A stretch of DNA of 64,000 nt from Aquilaria yunnanensis (GCA_039654915.1 CM077600.1:43508492-43572491), one strand, 5' to 3'. Positions 47,159 to 59,597 are shown, numbered from the stretch's first letter. A program made the numbers and translations. The notes: generated by a model not told the origin, from the sequence alone.

Positions 47159-48846
47159 CACTACTACACATTTTACTGTTGTTAGTTGTAAAAAATTGTG
47201 TCAATTGTATAAATGACCTTCATTATAGGTGGCCTAGCCTAACCCTCTGATGAGAATAGCTTTGGGAACAGAAAGATAGGATAGGAGATAAGAAGGGGGA
47301 ACAACAGGGTAAAAATTAAACAAAAGGAGAGAGAGAAACTGTTATCATTTTCAGTTAGGGGCCGTGCATAGCAGCTCGTTGTATAAATTATTTTTGTTGA
47401 ATTCAGTTTGCTGAATTTATCTCCTCACTGTGCTCTGCATTTCACATTTCCTCAATTTTGAAGTTTTGTCCTGCATTTTCCCAGCCGTGGACCTTGAATT
47501 GAGGGCTAGCTTTCAGGAATCTATGTCACTGTCACACGAAGGCCCGCAAAAAGAATGAAAGAAGACACCTACTGATGGGAATATATATATATACATGAAT
47601 GGGGCATGAGACATGAGTGAAAGGATAATTCGAACGATCAAATGTGACACAAAACCCTTAGTAAAATTAGCTGAGGATTATTAATCTGACGCCAACATAA
47701 ACATTAGTTTGCTTTAACAAGGTATATGAAAGGAGTTGGGGCTGGAGCCAAGAAACTGTAAATCATAATGTTGTGGTGATCGGTGAACTATCAAATAGGG
47801 TAGGGTGATGTTGCAAAGTTTCAATGACATAAACGTTAAGACCACCGAATTTGATAGGTGGGTGTGAGGGTCTTGTTAATAATATATGCGAGGAAGTTAA
47901 AGGACCCCTGAATTGAGTTAAATGATTGAGTATGAAATATCAACTGATGGTTACACCTTTGAGTTGTCTGATGAACGCTACTTATATGTATAGCCAAAAT
48001 TAATGTGGAGTAAGTCATGTAGGAATTTCAGATGATTTTAGTGTCGGGTGAATAGAATTCATGGTTCATGGACAAGCAAAGCCAATCATTGGTGAGGGGA
48101 CTGCTGCATACGACTCAAGTAGAAGAGGGGGCCAGCAGGCTCCTAGCTTATCAAGCTTTGTGTTGTGACTTGTGATCAGCTGGGAGCAAATTTTCATGGA
48201 TAAAGAACTTTTCCAATTGTTTACCGGCAAGTATCTCATTCTTCTTTCCAAATTAAGTCGTCTTCTCCTTCCTTAAATGGAAGGCGGCCGGGTGCCGTGG
48301 AACCAGTCGCCAAAATGAGGAGACAAGAGTTGCGAGGAGGAGATCACGTGTCCATAGGTGCTGGGTTATGTTGCAGTGGAGGTTAATTCCAGGCCCGTGG
48401 GCTTGGCTGTGGCTCCCCTCACCACCATCGTACGTCTCCATCATGGGCATTGTCGTCTGGATCTTCGGGTTGACCCGCTTCCGACTCGCTCTCTTGTCTG
48501 CTCTGCTAGCTTCCAGCCTGTTGCATGCATGTTTCCAGGGGTTTTCTGTAATTTAACCTACTAATAGATATATGGGTTTTGACCAAAGTCAAATAGGGCC
48601 CAAGGGGAAGGGAGGATGCTCGTCTCAGCTCAGGGGCTGTGATCTGATTTGTTACACGAGGCGAGGCCCAAAGTTTACTCGTGTCGTGAAAGAAGTAGCG
48701 GCCACGGCATTGCCACGACGGCTTCCACACCGGAGGTGCCTCTCTATTCGTCTCCGCCACACCAGATTTCTCGTTCGTGCCATGCCTTAACAAAGCTTCC
48801 ATCACAAGTAAAAGCAGTTCGATCCGCCCGATGATCCAAGCCCATA
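47159..48846. other. ClpX 3' UTR and DnaJ promoter region
   Basis: No gene is seen. The first 300 bases should be ClpX 3' UTR. From about 48250 the sequence becomes GC-richer, as expected of the promoter and leader of the DnaJ gene. Several overlapping open frames there (for example 48506-48805 minus, 48572-48790 plus) show no family resemblance. Confidence 0.5.
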
Positions 48847-51129
48847 ATGGATCACTACAAGGTTTTGGGTGTGCGTCGGAGCGCCACCAAAGACGAAATC
48901 AAGGATGCTTTCAGGAAATTGGCGGTGATGTATCACCCGGACAAGCACTCCCATTCACCCAACGCCGTCAGAGACTCCGCCACCGTTAGATTCAAGCAGG
49001 TCTCCGAGGCCTACGAGGTCCTCAGCGACGATCGCAAGCGTGCAGCTTATAATCTCAGCCGCACCGCCGCCTCGTCCCATTCGTACAACTCTTCTTCTGG
49101 TGGGGGCGGTGGCCATGGCCGTGCCTACGGCTACGGATTTCGTTATAATCACTCTTGTTATGGCACTAGTTATGGGTACGCTACCGATACTGTTTGGGAC
49201 GCTGCTCTTCGATTCTTCTCCACGCGTGCCTTCCTTCTCAATCTTGCCTTTGCCGGGTATCCCTCTCTTTCTCAATTTTTTTTTTTTTTTTATCTTGGGT
49301 TCTTTCTCATGTTGATATCGTTATCTCTATGATCTTTCGGAATGTTGTGTACTTTCTTAATGAACTTCAAGCTATTTATTGTCAGAGTTTCTGGCAAAGC
49401 TAATATTCCTTGAAATACGAGATACTAGTCCGACTGGAACGGTAATTGTCTGATTGTGGATGATGGATTCTTTAAATATTTGCAGCTGGCTGCAGACTAG
49501 ATACAGAAAGGCATTAGGTAATGGAAAACAATTAGCTCAAATATGGCTGATTAGCTGAGAAAGTTTTGGGGAGAAATATCCGGCCCTTGCTGTTCTCCCA
49601 TTTTTATACGTCGGGTACAAGTTTCAGCTTTATTAGTGACTTCAACAAGTGCCATTTGCTGCTCTTTTGGCTGAATGCTTATGCTGAATATACCAGTGTA
49701 GGACAGGGTTTCTTTGTTATACTCTTTCCATTTAAAGGGTACAGTTCAAAGCATTTCGTGTCAGCTGTGAATATCTTTAATCTAATTTAATCCGAAATGA
49801 TTAGAATATCGAAATAATCTATGTTTTTTTCCTTTCGTTTTTGTGTGGTACATTGTCTGGATTGTCAACGAAATGCATTCATTGCATTTTGATGATTGAC
49901 ATGCTACAAACATTGCTGGTTTCAGTTTTTCTTCTTTTGAAGTTGGTCTACAATCTGTATGGGAAAAAAGGTTTCTCCTCATCCATCCCTCTTATTTCAC
50001 TGTTCATGGTGGACTCCATGCATTTTTTCTTGTTTTTGCAGTGCTTTACTTGGAGGGATGGTATTCATTGATAGAAGCAGGGACGCACTGTGGAGAAAGC
50101 ATAATTCTGGGGTATGTTTTTCAACTGGTACTCATTATTGATTCACTTGCCATTTCGTGTACCTTGAATTTTTCACTACTTAAGACTCTTGAAGATGCTA
50201 TTTTTGGGCAGAAGCTCCACTTATGTACTGACAACTGAACCTTTAAAATGGTTCCTTTTTCTTTGATTTAAGGTTACATATTGGGGACACCTGCTGAGAA
50301 AAGTTTGTTTGTTTTTCTAGACTTTGATCTTCTTGTGGCCTTGAATTAGCGTTTAAGTTGGAAAATCCTTTTTGTGCATGTATTAGTGGCATGTCATTGT
50401 TTTCATCCACTATCCACTATTAGCTGTTGTTATCTTGATCTGTTTCATTAAATTTTATGATGCTATTGGTAACTTTCCTTATGATGCTATGTAGATTCTT
50501 TAGCTGCAACATCACCAGGCCAATTATGCATGCATTGGCATAGCTCTATCATTTCCAGCAATATCAAATTTGAGCCCGCCACCGCTTAATAACTTTTGTC
50601 TTAATAGCACTAAGCAAACAACAAATTGTTCTGCCAAACTGTTTGGTTATGACTAGTATGGTTTGCTGCGATTCTGGACCAGATAAAAACTTTTGAAGAT
50701 TTTAGGACCATCAGCCATGTGAAGCTGTTTATTGACCTTCTGCATATTGTTGTTTGGTAATGTAAAAAGAAAAGCTAAAAAGGGACAACAGGGATCTACT
50801 GTTGAGGGACATTTGTTCTCATAACCGTCTACTTGGTTAAGAATCTGACCTATATTTTGGTGACTAGAAAGGGGAGTATGGCCCCTGTGTTTTTGTTGGT
50901 CAAAACAAAAGAATTGAAGCGAACAAGAATGGGCTGCCTGTGATTAGATATTGGATCTGCCTCTAACAGGACCTTTTTAAATAGTTATTATAATTTTTTT
51001 TTTGTTTTTGTTTTTTTTTTGCTGAATGCATATGTTTCTAAACTCTTTTTTGTCTGGTTATTTTGGCAGAAATCGTTTGAAGAAGCTTTGGAGTCACTTG
51101 AAAAGGCCAAGGGGAAAAAAGAAAATTAG
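48847..51129 (+). CDS. DnaJ72-like J-domain protein with C-terminal membrane segment
   Basis: Exons 48847-49256, 50042-50111 and 51070-51129 join in frame (GT-AG) to 179 residues. The J-domain is at the extreme N-terminus (residues 1-70: [23 protein letters not shown] at 30-32, then [20 protein letters not shown]). A Ser/Gly/Tyr-rich linker (about 75-115) follows, then a hydrophobic segment (about 124-146, [20 protein letters not shown]) and a charged Lys-rich tail. There is no zinc finger or DnaJ C-domain, so this is a class C J-protein. The layout and tail match Arabidopsis chaperone protein dnaJ 72 (At2g41000). Family role: stimulates Hsp70 ATPase; the hydrophobic segment suggests membrane attachment, compartment unknown. 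An AATAAA at 51657-51662 may be the polyadenylation signal. Confidence 0.92.
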
Positions 51130-51689
51130 TCAGATGTAATTTGCCATCCTTTTAATTTTCCTAATCCAACATTAATTATGACAACGTGGCTTCAATGGAT
51201 CTCATATGTAAGAGTACGGCTATAGGTCTTCCTCTTTCAAATGCAGTTGTTGATGCTGGTTAAGACACGGTCAGGTGTAACTGCTGCGGCTGGAAACTAA
51301 CAGTCTTCAAGTCTCTTTTGATGCGCAAGGACTTCAGGCCCTTTTTTGCCCTACCGAGATGGCACTATCTGAAGCCTTTGGCAGATCCACATTGCAACAG
51401 CATACAGAACTCAACCGAACTGGGAGGTATTTTTAAGCTCGCTTCTGTTTCTACAGGAGCGGCGGGGATTTTGATTGGTTGCCAGAGCATCCTAATGCTG
51501 ATTTTTCGTTCTAAAATGACATTGAAACTGAACTGTATTGTCTGTATTTTGCGCTGTTCCTTTTTGTGCTTCATTTCTTGTGTTATAGAAGTTTTATACA
51601 ACTAGGGGCCTATTGTACAGACTCTACTGTCTCATGTTTGTGTAGTTGACATCAAAATAAAAGTTGGCATGTGTCCGTTTATCTTGAGG

Positions 51690-51878
51690 TTTCTATCAGA
51701 CAAATATTTTGAGTTAATAAATTTTATCTAATAGGAACAAATGAAACTTGTTTAATAGGTTTAGTACCAAAATGAAATGTTTTAAATAAGTTTAGGACCA
51801 AAATAAGACACTTAGTAGGTTGCAGACTAAAACAAAATGATAATTAAAAGTTATGGACTATCCATGTAATTTTCTCAT
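51690..51878. repeat. Half copy of the 58614 MITE family
   Basis: Matches only the right half of the element at 58614-59181 ('gttaataaattttatct', 'TTTAATAGGTTTAG', 'AAGTTTAGGACCAAAATA', 'GTTATGGACTATCCATGTAA'). It lies just past the DnaJ polyadenylation signal. The left half is missing, so it is truncated. Confidence 0.65.
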
Positions 51879-52525
51879 TAGATTATTTATTTATATAAGG
51901 TTTGGGCTGTGGAATTTTTTTGTCAAAGGGATTTAGTTTAGGGTTGTGTCTCATTTTGTCATCCATCCTCAACTGGGCATGCCAAAGTTGACAAATAGAA
52001 TGAAGACTCAAATCCCATGATCACCATCAAAGTTTCATGAACATGCCACTAGCCCGTGAAACTTTTTTGTATATCCATATCCTTTCATCAAATTTTTAAA
52101 GTTGTGTTTATTCCATTAAGTGCCTTAAGTAAATCGAGTTTTAAATTTGTACTGTTCAATATGTGAGTTAAGGCGCATCCAAACATCAAATTGTATATGG
52201 ATACTTTTTTTTTTTTAAGTAGAAATTAAAAGAGGAATTTTAAAATTTATATTATTAAACCTGAAATGCATTCATGAAAAGGTTGCTGGTGGCTTCATAA
52301 TATGTTTTGAGGTCTTACATGTAAATTACATTATGTATTAGAACACATCTTTTGTTCTCAATCTCTTTGCAGTTAGCTCACTCTGTACCCAACTTTGCTG
52401 ACACGGAGGTCTCTATTTCATGAATATAAGCACTTAGGAGGCTTGTTTATAGGCAAGGTTAGAGGTGAAAAGGGGTCGAGGCTTTGTTCGGATACCTCAA
52501 GTTTGAGCTCGAGTTAGGGTTTTTG

Positions 52526-53570
52526 ACAAGGTTTTTAATTTCGTACCATACTGGCCGGTACGGCCGGTATATTTTGGTACCGGAGGCAAAACGGAACGGA
52601 ACTTGTTGGTATTGTCTCACCCTGTATATCGGTTTGTACCGGTCTATGTCGGCGTCTCGGACATACCATTTCCTCACTCTTTACCGGTCCCCGAGTGGTA
52701 CACGCTTTGAGAGAAGAGCCTACGAGATGGACCTAAATCTCAATTCCTAATATGTTTGTGATTTGAGAGAGGAGTCTCAGAGATAGACGAGGGATGATCA
52801 GACGAGTTGATTGCATAATCGGTGAGAGACCCTTGGCGCACCGCTTCGCCTCCACACTCCATCGCATCAACTGCTCCCGGATTTGTCCTTTTTTTTTTCT
52901 TGACTCATGTTCAACCAAAGATGCAAGCTAGAGACAGAGAGTTTGAGGGAAGCTAGGTTGGGAAATCCCTGATTGTGTGTCTAATTTGTTGAAATTGGGA
53001 AGCCATGGCAATGAGAAAAAAGAAAGTGTTGAGCGGCGCAAGCCTGGAAACCAAAGAGACAGAAAATGCAATGTGGGAGAATGAAATAAAAACAGATGAG
53101 AGAGGGAGATATGGGGAGAGAGAAGGTTATTTTTGGGCCATTGGATCATGGTCAAGGATGGCGTGGCTTTTACTCCTTTTCCCAAATTTTTTTATGTTTA
53201 TTTTTCAAAAATGGTAAATAAAGTTTCATGGCAAGTTAGAAATAGACGAGGTTCAAGTTTGACTCTGAATTTGTAGGTTCATGGTAATTTATTTGTTTTT
53301 TATATTTGTTTTCTTAAACAAATGACAAAATCTTTCATTTTTTTTTGTATGTTGAACTTTAATTAGAAGTTAAGACATTATAGGGCTTTCAATACGTTGG
53401 TGTATAATATGTTTTATTTAAATATGCAAGTAATTTATATATATATATATAATTTATTATAAACCAATACATTTGAGATGTATCACCAATACAATACCAG
53501 TACAAGAGATCATACCGTACCATTAAAAAAATGGTATGACATCCGGTATGAGAATTAAATCTTTAGTTTT
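52526..53570. repeat. Possible fold-back element with CCGGTAC-rich ends
   Basis: The left end (TTTAATTTCGTACCATACTG, then GCCGGTACGGCCGGTA) is weakly mirrored by the right end inverted (TTTAATTCTCATACCGGATG, then GGTACGGTATGATC). GGTAC/GGTAT/CCGGTA words are clustered at both ends. The interior (52680-53200) has open frames on both strands without recognised similarity. Confidence 0.35.
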
Positions 53571-53662
53571 TAAAAATGAGTTTTTCGAGCTCAAACAAAA
53601 AATTAAGCTTGAGTTTATTTACGGATAAGCTCGAGCTAGATGATAGTTGATTTCTTAAATTC

Positions 53663-53680
53663 GCGGGCCTAATGGGCCCC
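53663..53680 (+). promoter_or_regulatory. Site II-type TGGGCC promoter motifs
   Basis: GGGCCT and TGGGCC lie back to back, the site II (GCCCA) motif found in promoters of plant housekeeping genes and bound by TCP factors. It is 70 bases upstream of the CT-rich leader-like island. Confidence 0.4.
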
Positions 53681-53739
53681 AGTTTTTGTCTCGGCCCTTT
53701 CTCATCAGATCAGGCCCCTTAGTGACTTTAGTTTAGTCC

Positions 53740-54035
53740 CTTTCCCTTTGTTCCTTCCTTCGTCAGAGACTCCCACTCCCACTCCCACCCACGCAGCGTC
53801 ACCCATATTCGGCCCCAGAGAACAACCATTCAGCGGCCGGCCACCACCGATCAACAACGATCACCGCCGACGAGGGACCAGCCTTGCTTGCTCACTCGTT
53901 GAAGCCTGAAAGCTTCGCCCTAAGTCCAGTGGCAGCCCTAATCGAGACACCCTAAGCTAAGCAACCGCGACTGCGGTGACGCCCCAAGCAGACACCGACG
54001 CCGACGCCAGAGACCAAGTTCAGCAGCTCCACCTG
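53740..54035 (+). other. Leader-like GC/CT-rich island with splice donor
   Basis: A CT-rich then GC-rich stretch ends in CACCTG|GTAACA at 54036. It looks like a plant 5' UTR first exon whose transcript would run right, the nearest downstream gene being the membrane-protein gene at 57601. No long open frame supports coding. Confidence 0.35.
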
Positions 54036-54564
54036 GTAACATTCGCAGAATCGCAAATCATATGTTTGTCTTTAGTCTTTTCTTATCTAAGGTTTTTGGT
54101 CTCTTTTGTTCTTTTTCATTTTCCCTTCTGTATGTGGTCATCTCAGTGTGATATAAGTTATCATATTGTTCTATTCAAGGCCGATTTGTCTGGATTCGCT
54201 GGATTTGCACATGTTTTAGTGTTGCTCTTTGTTATTAGGTTTGGGAAATACACATTCGTAGAACATTCTGTCAGAAATGATCATAAGTTAGTAAGTGATT
54301 GAGCATTAAGGGGCTACTGAGTAGAGAGAATGAATCTTAAATGAAAAGGACAATACAAAATGCTGTAAATGGATTTTCGTTAGAATAAAAAACTCATTAG
54401 ATAAAATCTTGTTATTTAATAGCTTCTTTTTTATTAACATCCCGGGAGAATGTCTTGGTTTCATGGCCTTTTGGTAACCAGGAGGTATTTGTGGGTAAAT
54501 TATCTGAGAACGTTGAAATATTGAATGAGAAACATGTTTGGAGACTTGAAATTAATTTTCTTTC

Positions 54565-54722
54565 GGTGTTCTGTTGCTGCTATATGCTGTTACTGTATTC
54601 TGCTGCTCTTTGTTGCTGCTGTGCTCTATTGCTGTGTTCTGCTACTGCTGCCTTTTGCTGCTGCCGGAGACTAAAATAGAACTGCTGTAGCCTTTTGGAT
54701 GCTATGTGTTGCTGCTGCTGCT
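54565..54722. repeat. Imperfect CTG/TGC trinucleotide tract
   Basis: CTG/TGT/TGC words dominate about 155 bases (…GCTGCTGCTGCTT at the end), with interruptions. It is in presumed intron sequence. Confidence 0.75.
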
Positions 54723-55071
54723 TGTTCCCCCAATTGTTATTATCGTTAGTTTCATTGTAACTGAACTTTAGACATATGTAATTGTGTTGCTGATCATGGG
54801 AAGGAGTTTGCCCACTGAAATTGGTCTACTCACTTGTGGCTTTGTTTGTGTTGTTTGAGAGTTGTCACTTTAGACTTGGCATGTTGCCTTGCTCTTTCAT
54901 TAAGATGTTTTTATTTAGATGTAAAACTTGATATTTGGAATTTACGTCAGAATCTAGGTTATTTTTCAGATTTTTATTCAAAATTCAGATTTGTATTCGA
55001 GCTTGTAGGGCTTTCGGGCCAAGCTCGAGCCCTGCTAGATCCCTGCATCAGTTCAAAAATTTCAAGCTCTA

Positions 55072-55156
55072 AGGCCCTGTTTTTCAACTGAAAATAGGTA
55101 AAAAAGAAAACGTGTTAATTCAAAAAACAACGCGGGTTGGAGTTAAAACAGGCCTC
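55072..55156. repeat. Possible miniature Harbinger/hAT-type MITE
   Basis: GGCCCTGTTTTTCAACT at the left is mirrored by the right end inverted, GGCCTGTTTTAACTCC, about 85 bases in all. A GGCCCTGTTT terminus is typical of PIF/Harbinger MITEs. No target duplication is obvious. Confidence 0.35.
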
Positions 55157-55229
55157 ACGGGTTTCCTGGTCAGGGTTGCGGGTCAGAAATAATATTTGGA
55201 GTATTTGCAACTTATGCCACTGATTTTAA

Positions 55230-55469
55230 CCTACCTACTTCCCCACCCCAATCTCTTACAGTCTCTCATCTGCCAAGCCACTGCCATCGTCGCTGCTCCG
55301 CCGCCCCCACCCCAACCTCTCACAGTCTCTCATAGAGAAAAGAAGCAAGCAAGTGGACAGTGAAGATCGGCGACAGCGAGCAGAGCACGGCGAGCGGTGA
55401 CGCCTCGACTTGGAGCTGCTCGCACACCAGCAGCGCCGACACCGACCGAATTTCTGTTCGACGCCTGAC
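55230..55469 (+). other. Second leader-like GC-rich island with splice donor
   Basis: CCCCACCCCAATCTCTTACA-type sequence followed by a GC-rich, gene-start-like stretch ends in CTGAC|GTGAGC at 55470. It is an alternative 5' UTR exon candidate for the gene at 57601, or the start of an unrecognised transcript. The phrase ACAGTCTCTCAT occurs twice within it (55258 and 55322). Confidence 0.35.
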
Positions 55470-55489
55470 GTGAGCTATCCCTTCTCTTT

Positions 55490-57600
55490 CGTACTCATCC
55501 TCTCTTCATGCCCATCATTTGTTCAATTTATTGCTCGGTTTCTCTGGTTGGCTTGGCTTTCATTTTCGCATCAAATTTTCTTGCTGAGTTCGAAAACTTT
55601 GTGCGGTCTGAACGTTTTATTTTTCCTAACATTGAACTTTGATTGTCTTGGAATTGGGTTGAATTCAAATTTCTGCCTGTTGCGTGATTTGTTTATTTTT
55701 TGTCTGTAATCTGGAAATTATTAAGCTACAAAGCGTAGGAATTAGATGTGAAGGTCAAACGTAACTGGGTTTCACCTGGCTGATTGGACAACCACTTGGT
55801 TTAGTGAACCACCATGTCCCTTTGTTTCTGTTGAAGGCCCAGATTTTCTAATTGGTGGTCCGTAAATTTCCCCTATTTCTCTTGCATAATGTGATGTTCA
55901 TTCTCTTTCCCCATTTTCTGGAGTTAAATTCTGATGCCGGCATAGATCTTATGAGATCTCCCCAACCACTATCACTATGGAAGATATCCTGCCAAAGGAC
56001 GAACATATATTTGTATTTTCTGTTTCATAGTGAATCAGTTTGCTAGGTTTTGAGACATTGCTTCTGTATTCCTGCTTCTCTCTGCTGATATGATTGCAGA
56101 TTTTCATTTTCTATATTGGTTGCTTCAGCAATCATCTTGCCTATTGATCTTCCTCTATTTCTAGTGGAGCTCAAATATCAAACCCATCTTGCTTCTACCA
56201 AAGCTCATAATGTTGAGCTTGTCCATTTTGCAACTCTAAGATTTCCATAATCTCTCAAAATCTCATTCTTTCTTGTCATTCTTTAACTACAGCTCTCAAA
56301 ATTTTGAGAATCTTGGTGTCGCTAATTACTCCTTGTTCCGCATGGGGTTGATTGTTATTTTTCTGTATGAGTGACTAATTGACAAATATGCTTATTATGC
56401 TTTCTTTCTATTGGTTACAATTTTAATGTGGCACTTGGGAATTTTGATGAAGAAGTCCCTTATTTCTTGTCGATATTAATGATTTGTTGGTTTTTCATAG
56501 AATTGCTTCTTGCTCTAGGCTACATCCGTTTAGTTAGTCAGTAATCTTTTCCATTTGGATTTGGTTTTTCTAATTTCTTTTGCATACTGTGTGCTCATAT
56601 TATGTGTTAATAGCTTCCTAAGCCTAATGGTTATAGCAAGCAGCTTGTTTTGTTTATTTTGCTTGTTTGTTTGGGTCCATTTCATGAATTTGTTCGTTAA
56701 GTAATAATTTTGTATGTCTTTGTTGTTTGACGTTTTTTAACAATTATTGTTTATCTGCTCATTTAAATGCATGACTCAGCTTGATTCTGTAATAAAGACA
56801 AGCCCAGCCTTAGCCCAAAAAGCTAAAATTATAAAAGAGCTTGGCTTGGACAAATATTCTAGAGCTCAAAATTTGCTTGGCCCGAACTTGGGATCACTGT
56901 GCTCTTGACAAAGCTGAGCTTGAAGAACTTATTATTCAGCCGAACTCATTTACAAGTTACAACCTTATTTTTTAGGGAAAAACACATTTGTTGATTTTTT
57001 CCAAGGAGCGTGCAAGCCCCCCATGGCCTGCTTCACTGTGATGGGTTTTTCAGTTTCCCAACTTTTTGTTTTTACCCAACCTCATACCAAGTTCTGAATA
57101 GCCTTCCTTACATAAACAATTCTTCAGCTAGTATGGAAGCTTCTCTCAATGAAATCAGAGGTCTTCCAGATGTGTTTTTCCTTTTGAGATAGTAGCATTA
57201 ATAGCTTAGTCCATTATTAAAATCTGAACCTGCAGGAGGCCTTTTTAGGAGAGTGTGAATTTGATTTTGAGTGTATCTTTCCATTTATCTATAACATACT
57301 AACAAAGTCAGCTGAAACTGTTAGCTTTTCTAGACCTTCTAAATAATATCAAGCTCGTATGCCGGTGTACTATAATATATTCCTAGAACAATACTTGCAA
57401 TACTTCTTTCTTTGCCCACTTGTTATCTCTGTTACTGCAATCAAACTGCAGATATGTTGCGCTCTCGCTCTCAGATTGTGGTCTTAAAATCACAACCTCA
57501 TGATATTGGTTTTGGCTTTAAGTTGTGGTAGGCCTCAACAACTGAAGCAATCCTCCTACCAGATTCAGCCTGTGAAGATTGATTTGGCAATCCAAGTTGT
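55490..57600. other. Presumed 5' UTR intron or intergenic DNA
   Basis: T-rich, intron-like composition without a supported coding exon. A degenerate AGCTTG/GAGCTC stretch (56780-56950) belongs to the dispersed motif family described in the findings. A CCTACCAG acceptor at 57555-57562 could start the exon that carries the ATG at 57601. Confidence 0.4.
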
Positions 57601-59597
57601 ATGACGCCTTGCTTGAATAAGCACCTTCTGCTTATGCTTGTTTCCCTATGGATTCTAACCATCATTATCCATGGCACAGCTACTAGGCATGGTGATATGT
57701 AAGTGGACCTCTAGCAAATAACTGAAACAAATATAGACAAAATAACATGAACATAGGCTTGCAAAGATACTTGAATTGAGATGTAATCAAACTAACTTAT
57801 TAATTATTTGAGGATTCATTGATAGTCGATGAGCATTTTGCTCTTCATTATGATGAATTTATGCTGGAAAGACATTGCCTTGATTATTTCAGACCGGACA
57901 GAAAATATCTAAATGTTGGGGAGGAGCTCCTGAGAGAAAATTTACCACTGCAAGCTGGTTTGTGTGTTTACCAGCTACAAGGATTTAAATCTTTTACTTG
58001 GTATGAAGTGAAGATATCGTATCCAGCTTCTGTATGTAACTCTCTTATGTGGTGTTATTTATGTAGTGTTTCATACATGGGGCTTAGTTTTGTGGGGTTT
58101 GCTCACAGATTCCTGCAAGTTTTTCCATACAATTGAAAAAGGGAAATTCAGACCTTGGGCTGAAGCTAAATCGAAGATTGCTTAATACAGAGAAGTTGAT
58201 ATTTAAGACTGATAGCCTAGACAACCACAGTAATGAGGTTTGCTTTAGTCGGTAAAACTCGTGATTCTTTTCTGTAGAACATATTGTGAAGTTCTTAGTT
58301 CTGATTTTTCTCTGATTTTTTCTTTTCCAGGGCGGGTTGTTTGTTTCAGTGATTGTGGAGCCTGAAGGTATTGTTGCCATTGGAAATGTGAAGGAGCGGG
58401 AGTCCATCATTTTTAATATCGGTAACTTAACATATGTGATATTTGACGCTTACAATTTTGGTATTGGTAGCTCTATTGTAAATTGTTCTTTTTTCTAGAC
58501 CTTATGCTAGCCTTCTTAAGATGCTTCTTGCATAACAAATTCTCATAAGTGATATTTTATGGAGTCCTGAAAACAATCCCAATTTGCGATTTTGGTCCTA
58601 TTAGTAAAAATAAGAGTAAATTGCATGAATAATCCCTAACATTCAGTCATTGTTTCTTTTTAATCCCTAACTTATTGAATATTCTGTTTTAGTCCTAAAC
58701 CTATTAAAAACGTTTCGTTCTAGTCTCAAATCCATTGAAAACGTTTTATTTTCGTCCCAATTTTAATGAAATTTGTTAACTCAAAGTATTTGTCTAATAA
58801 CAACTTTTTATATTATAATTTAAACTATCAGGTAACTGTTTTACAATGAATTTAATCTATATAATAATTTTTTTACAGTTAATGAAAAAATTAAAATTTT
58901 ATTTTCTTTGTAAATTAAACCTATTTTATTAAAAAAAACTACTAATTTAAATTGTTTATTTACTGTAAAAAAATAATAAACTGTTTAAATTTATTAGAAT
59001 ACAGTTATCGAATATTTAGATTAGAAATTCAAAAATTTCTATCAGATTAATAAATTTTATCTGATGTGAAACCAAAATGAAACATTTTAATAGGTTTAGG
59101 ACCAAAATAGAATATTCAATAGGTTAGGGACTAAAAAGAAACAATGACTAAAGGTTATGGACCATTTATACAATTTACTCCTAAAAACAACCTTGCTCTT
59201 GGTTTTGGGTAGTGTTAGATATATATTTTTTTGAGGAAGAAGACCTAGGTTAATCACTTATTTTAAACAGTCTATACAGATCTAAGCCTTTTTGTTGATT
59301 GAATTGGGTGAGCCAAGATTTGTATCTTTGCTGGAATTGGAAGTATTGAATTCACTTGATGAAGTTGAAATTATTGTGAAATCCATTTGGTTACAAGTAA
59401 ACTTATGTGATGTTTGGTGATGATGTGTAGTAAAATGTGTAAATCCTTTTGCAGTTTGTGACGAGTTATTCATGTTCATTCCATATGAAGCTTGGTGGGT
59501 CGTTTTCTGTGGCTTGCTATGTTTGGGTGTGGCAATCATTATTCCTCGCCACCTTTCATCCTACCTACTTCGTCAGAGTACTCCTAAGCAATCCTAA
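57601..59597 (+). CDS. Conserved plant single-pass membrane protein of unknown function
   Basis: Exons: 57601-57691, 57826-58031, 58109-58237, 58331-58421, 59455-59597, about 219 residues. A hydrophobic signal peptide (residues 5-26, within LLLMLVSLWILTIIIHGTA), a presumably lumenal domain (YEVKISYPASIPASFSIQLK, NRRLLNTEKLIFKTDS, VIVEPEGIVAI), then one membrane helix at about 186-202 (WWVVFCGLLCLGVAIIIP) and a short basic tail: type I topology. I believe single-copy homologues occur across plants but cannot attach a function. The first junction is the weak point: the strong donor GTAAGT at 57699 puts the next exon out of frame with an immediate stop, whereas GTGATA at 57692 joined to the acceptor at 57825 keeps frame. 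Intron 4 holds a 568-base MITE. Exons 3-5 are secure; exon 1 is less so. Confidence 0.75.
58614..59181. mobile_element. Mutator-type MITE in intron 4 of the membrane-protein gene
   Basis: Terminal inverted repeats of at least 120 bases: GAGTAAATTGCATGAATAAT at the left, GAGTAAATTGTATAAATGGT inverted at the right, with shared blocks GTTTCTTTTTA, CTATTAAAA and others. Flanks TAAAAATAA (58605-58613) and TAAAAACAA (59182-59190) match at 8 of 9 bases. Relatives lie at 38163-39785 (interrupted) and 51690-51878 (half). Confidence 0.8.

Noticed and set aside
48250..48840. Several overlapping open frames upstream of the DnaJ gene
   Set aside because: No family resemblance, both strands equally open, and the location fits promoter and leader sequence.
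57699..57704. GTAAGT as donor of the membrane-protein exon 1
   Set aside because: With the visible acceptor it puts the next exon out of frame with an immediate stop; kept as a finding and not used in the model.
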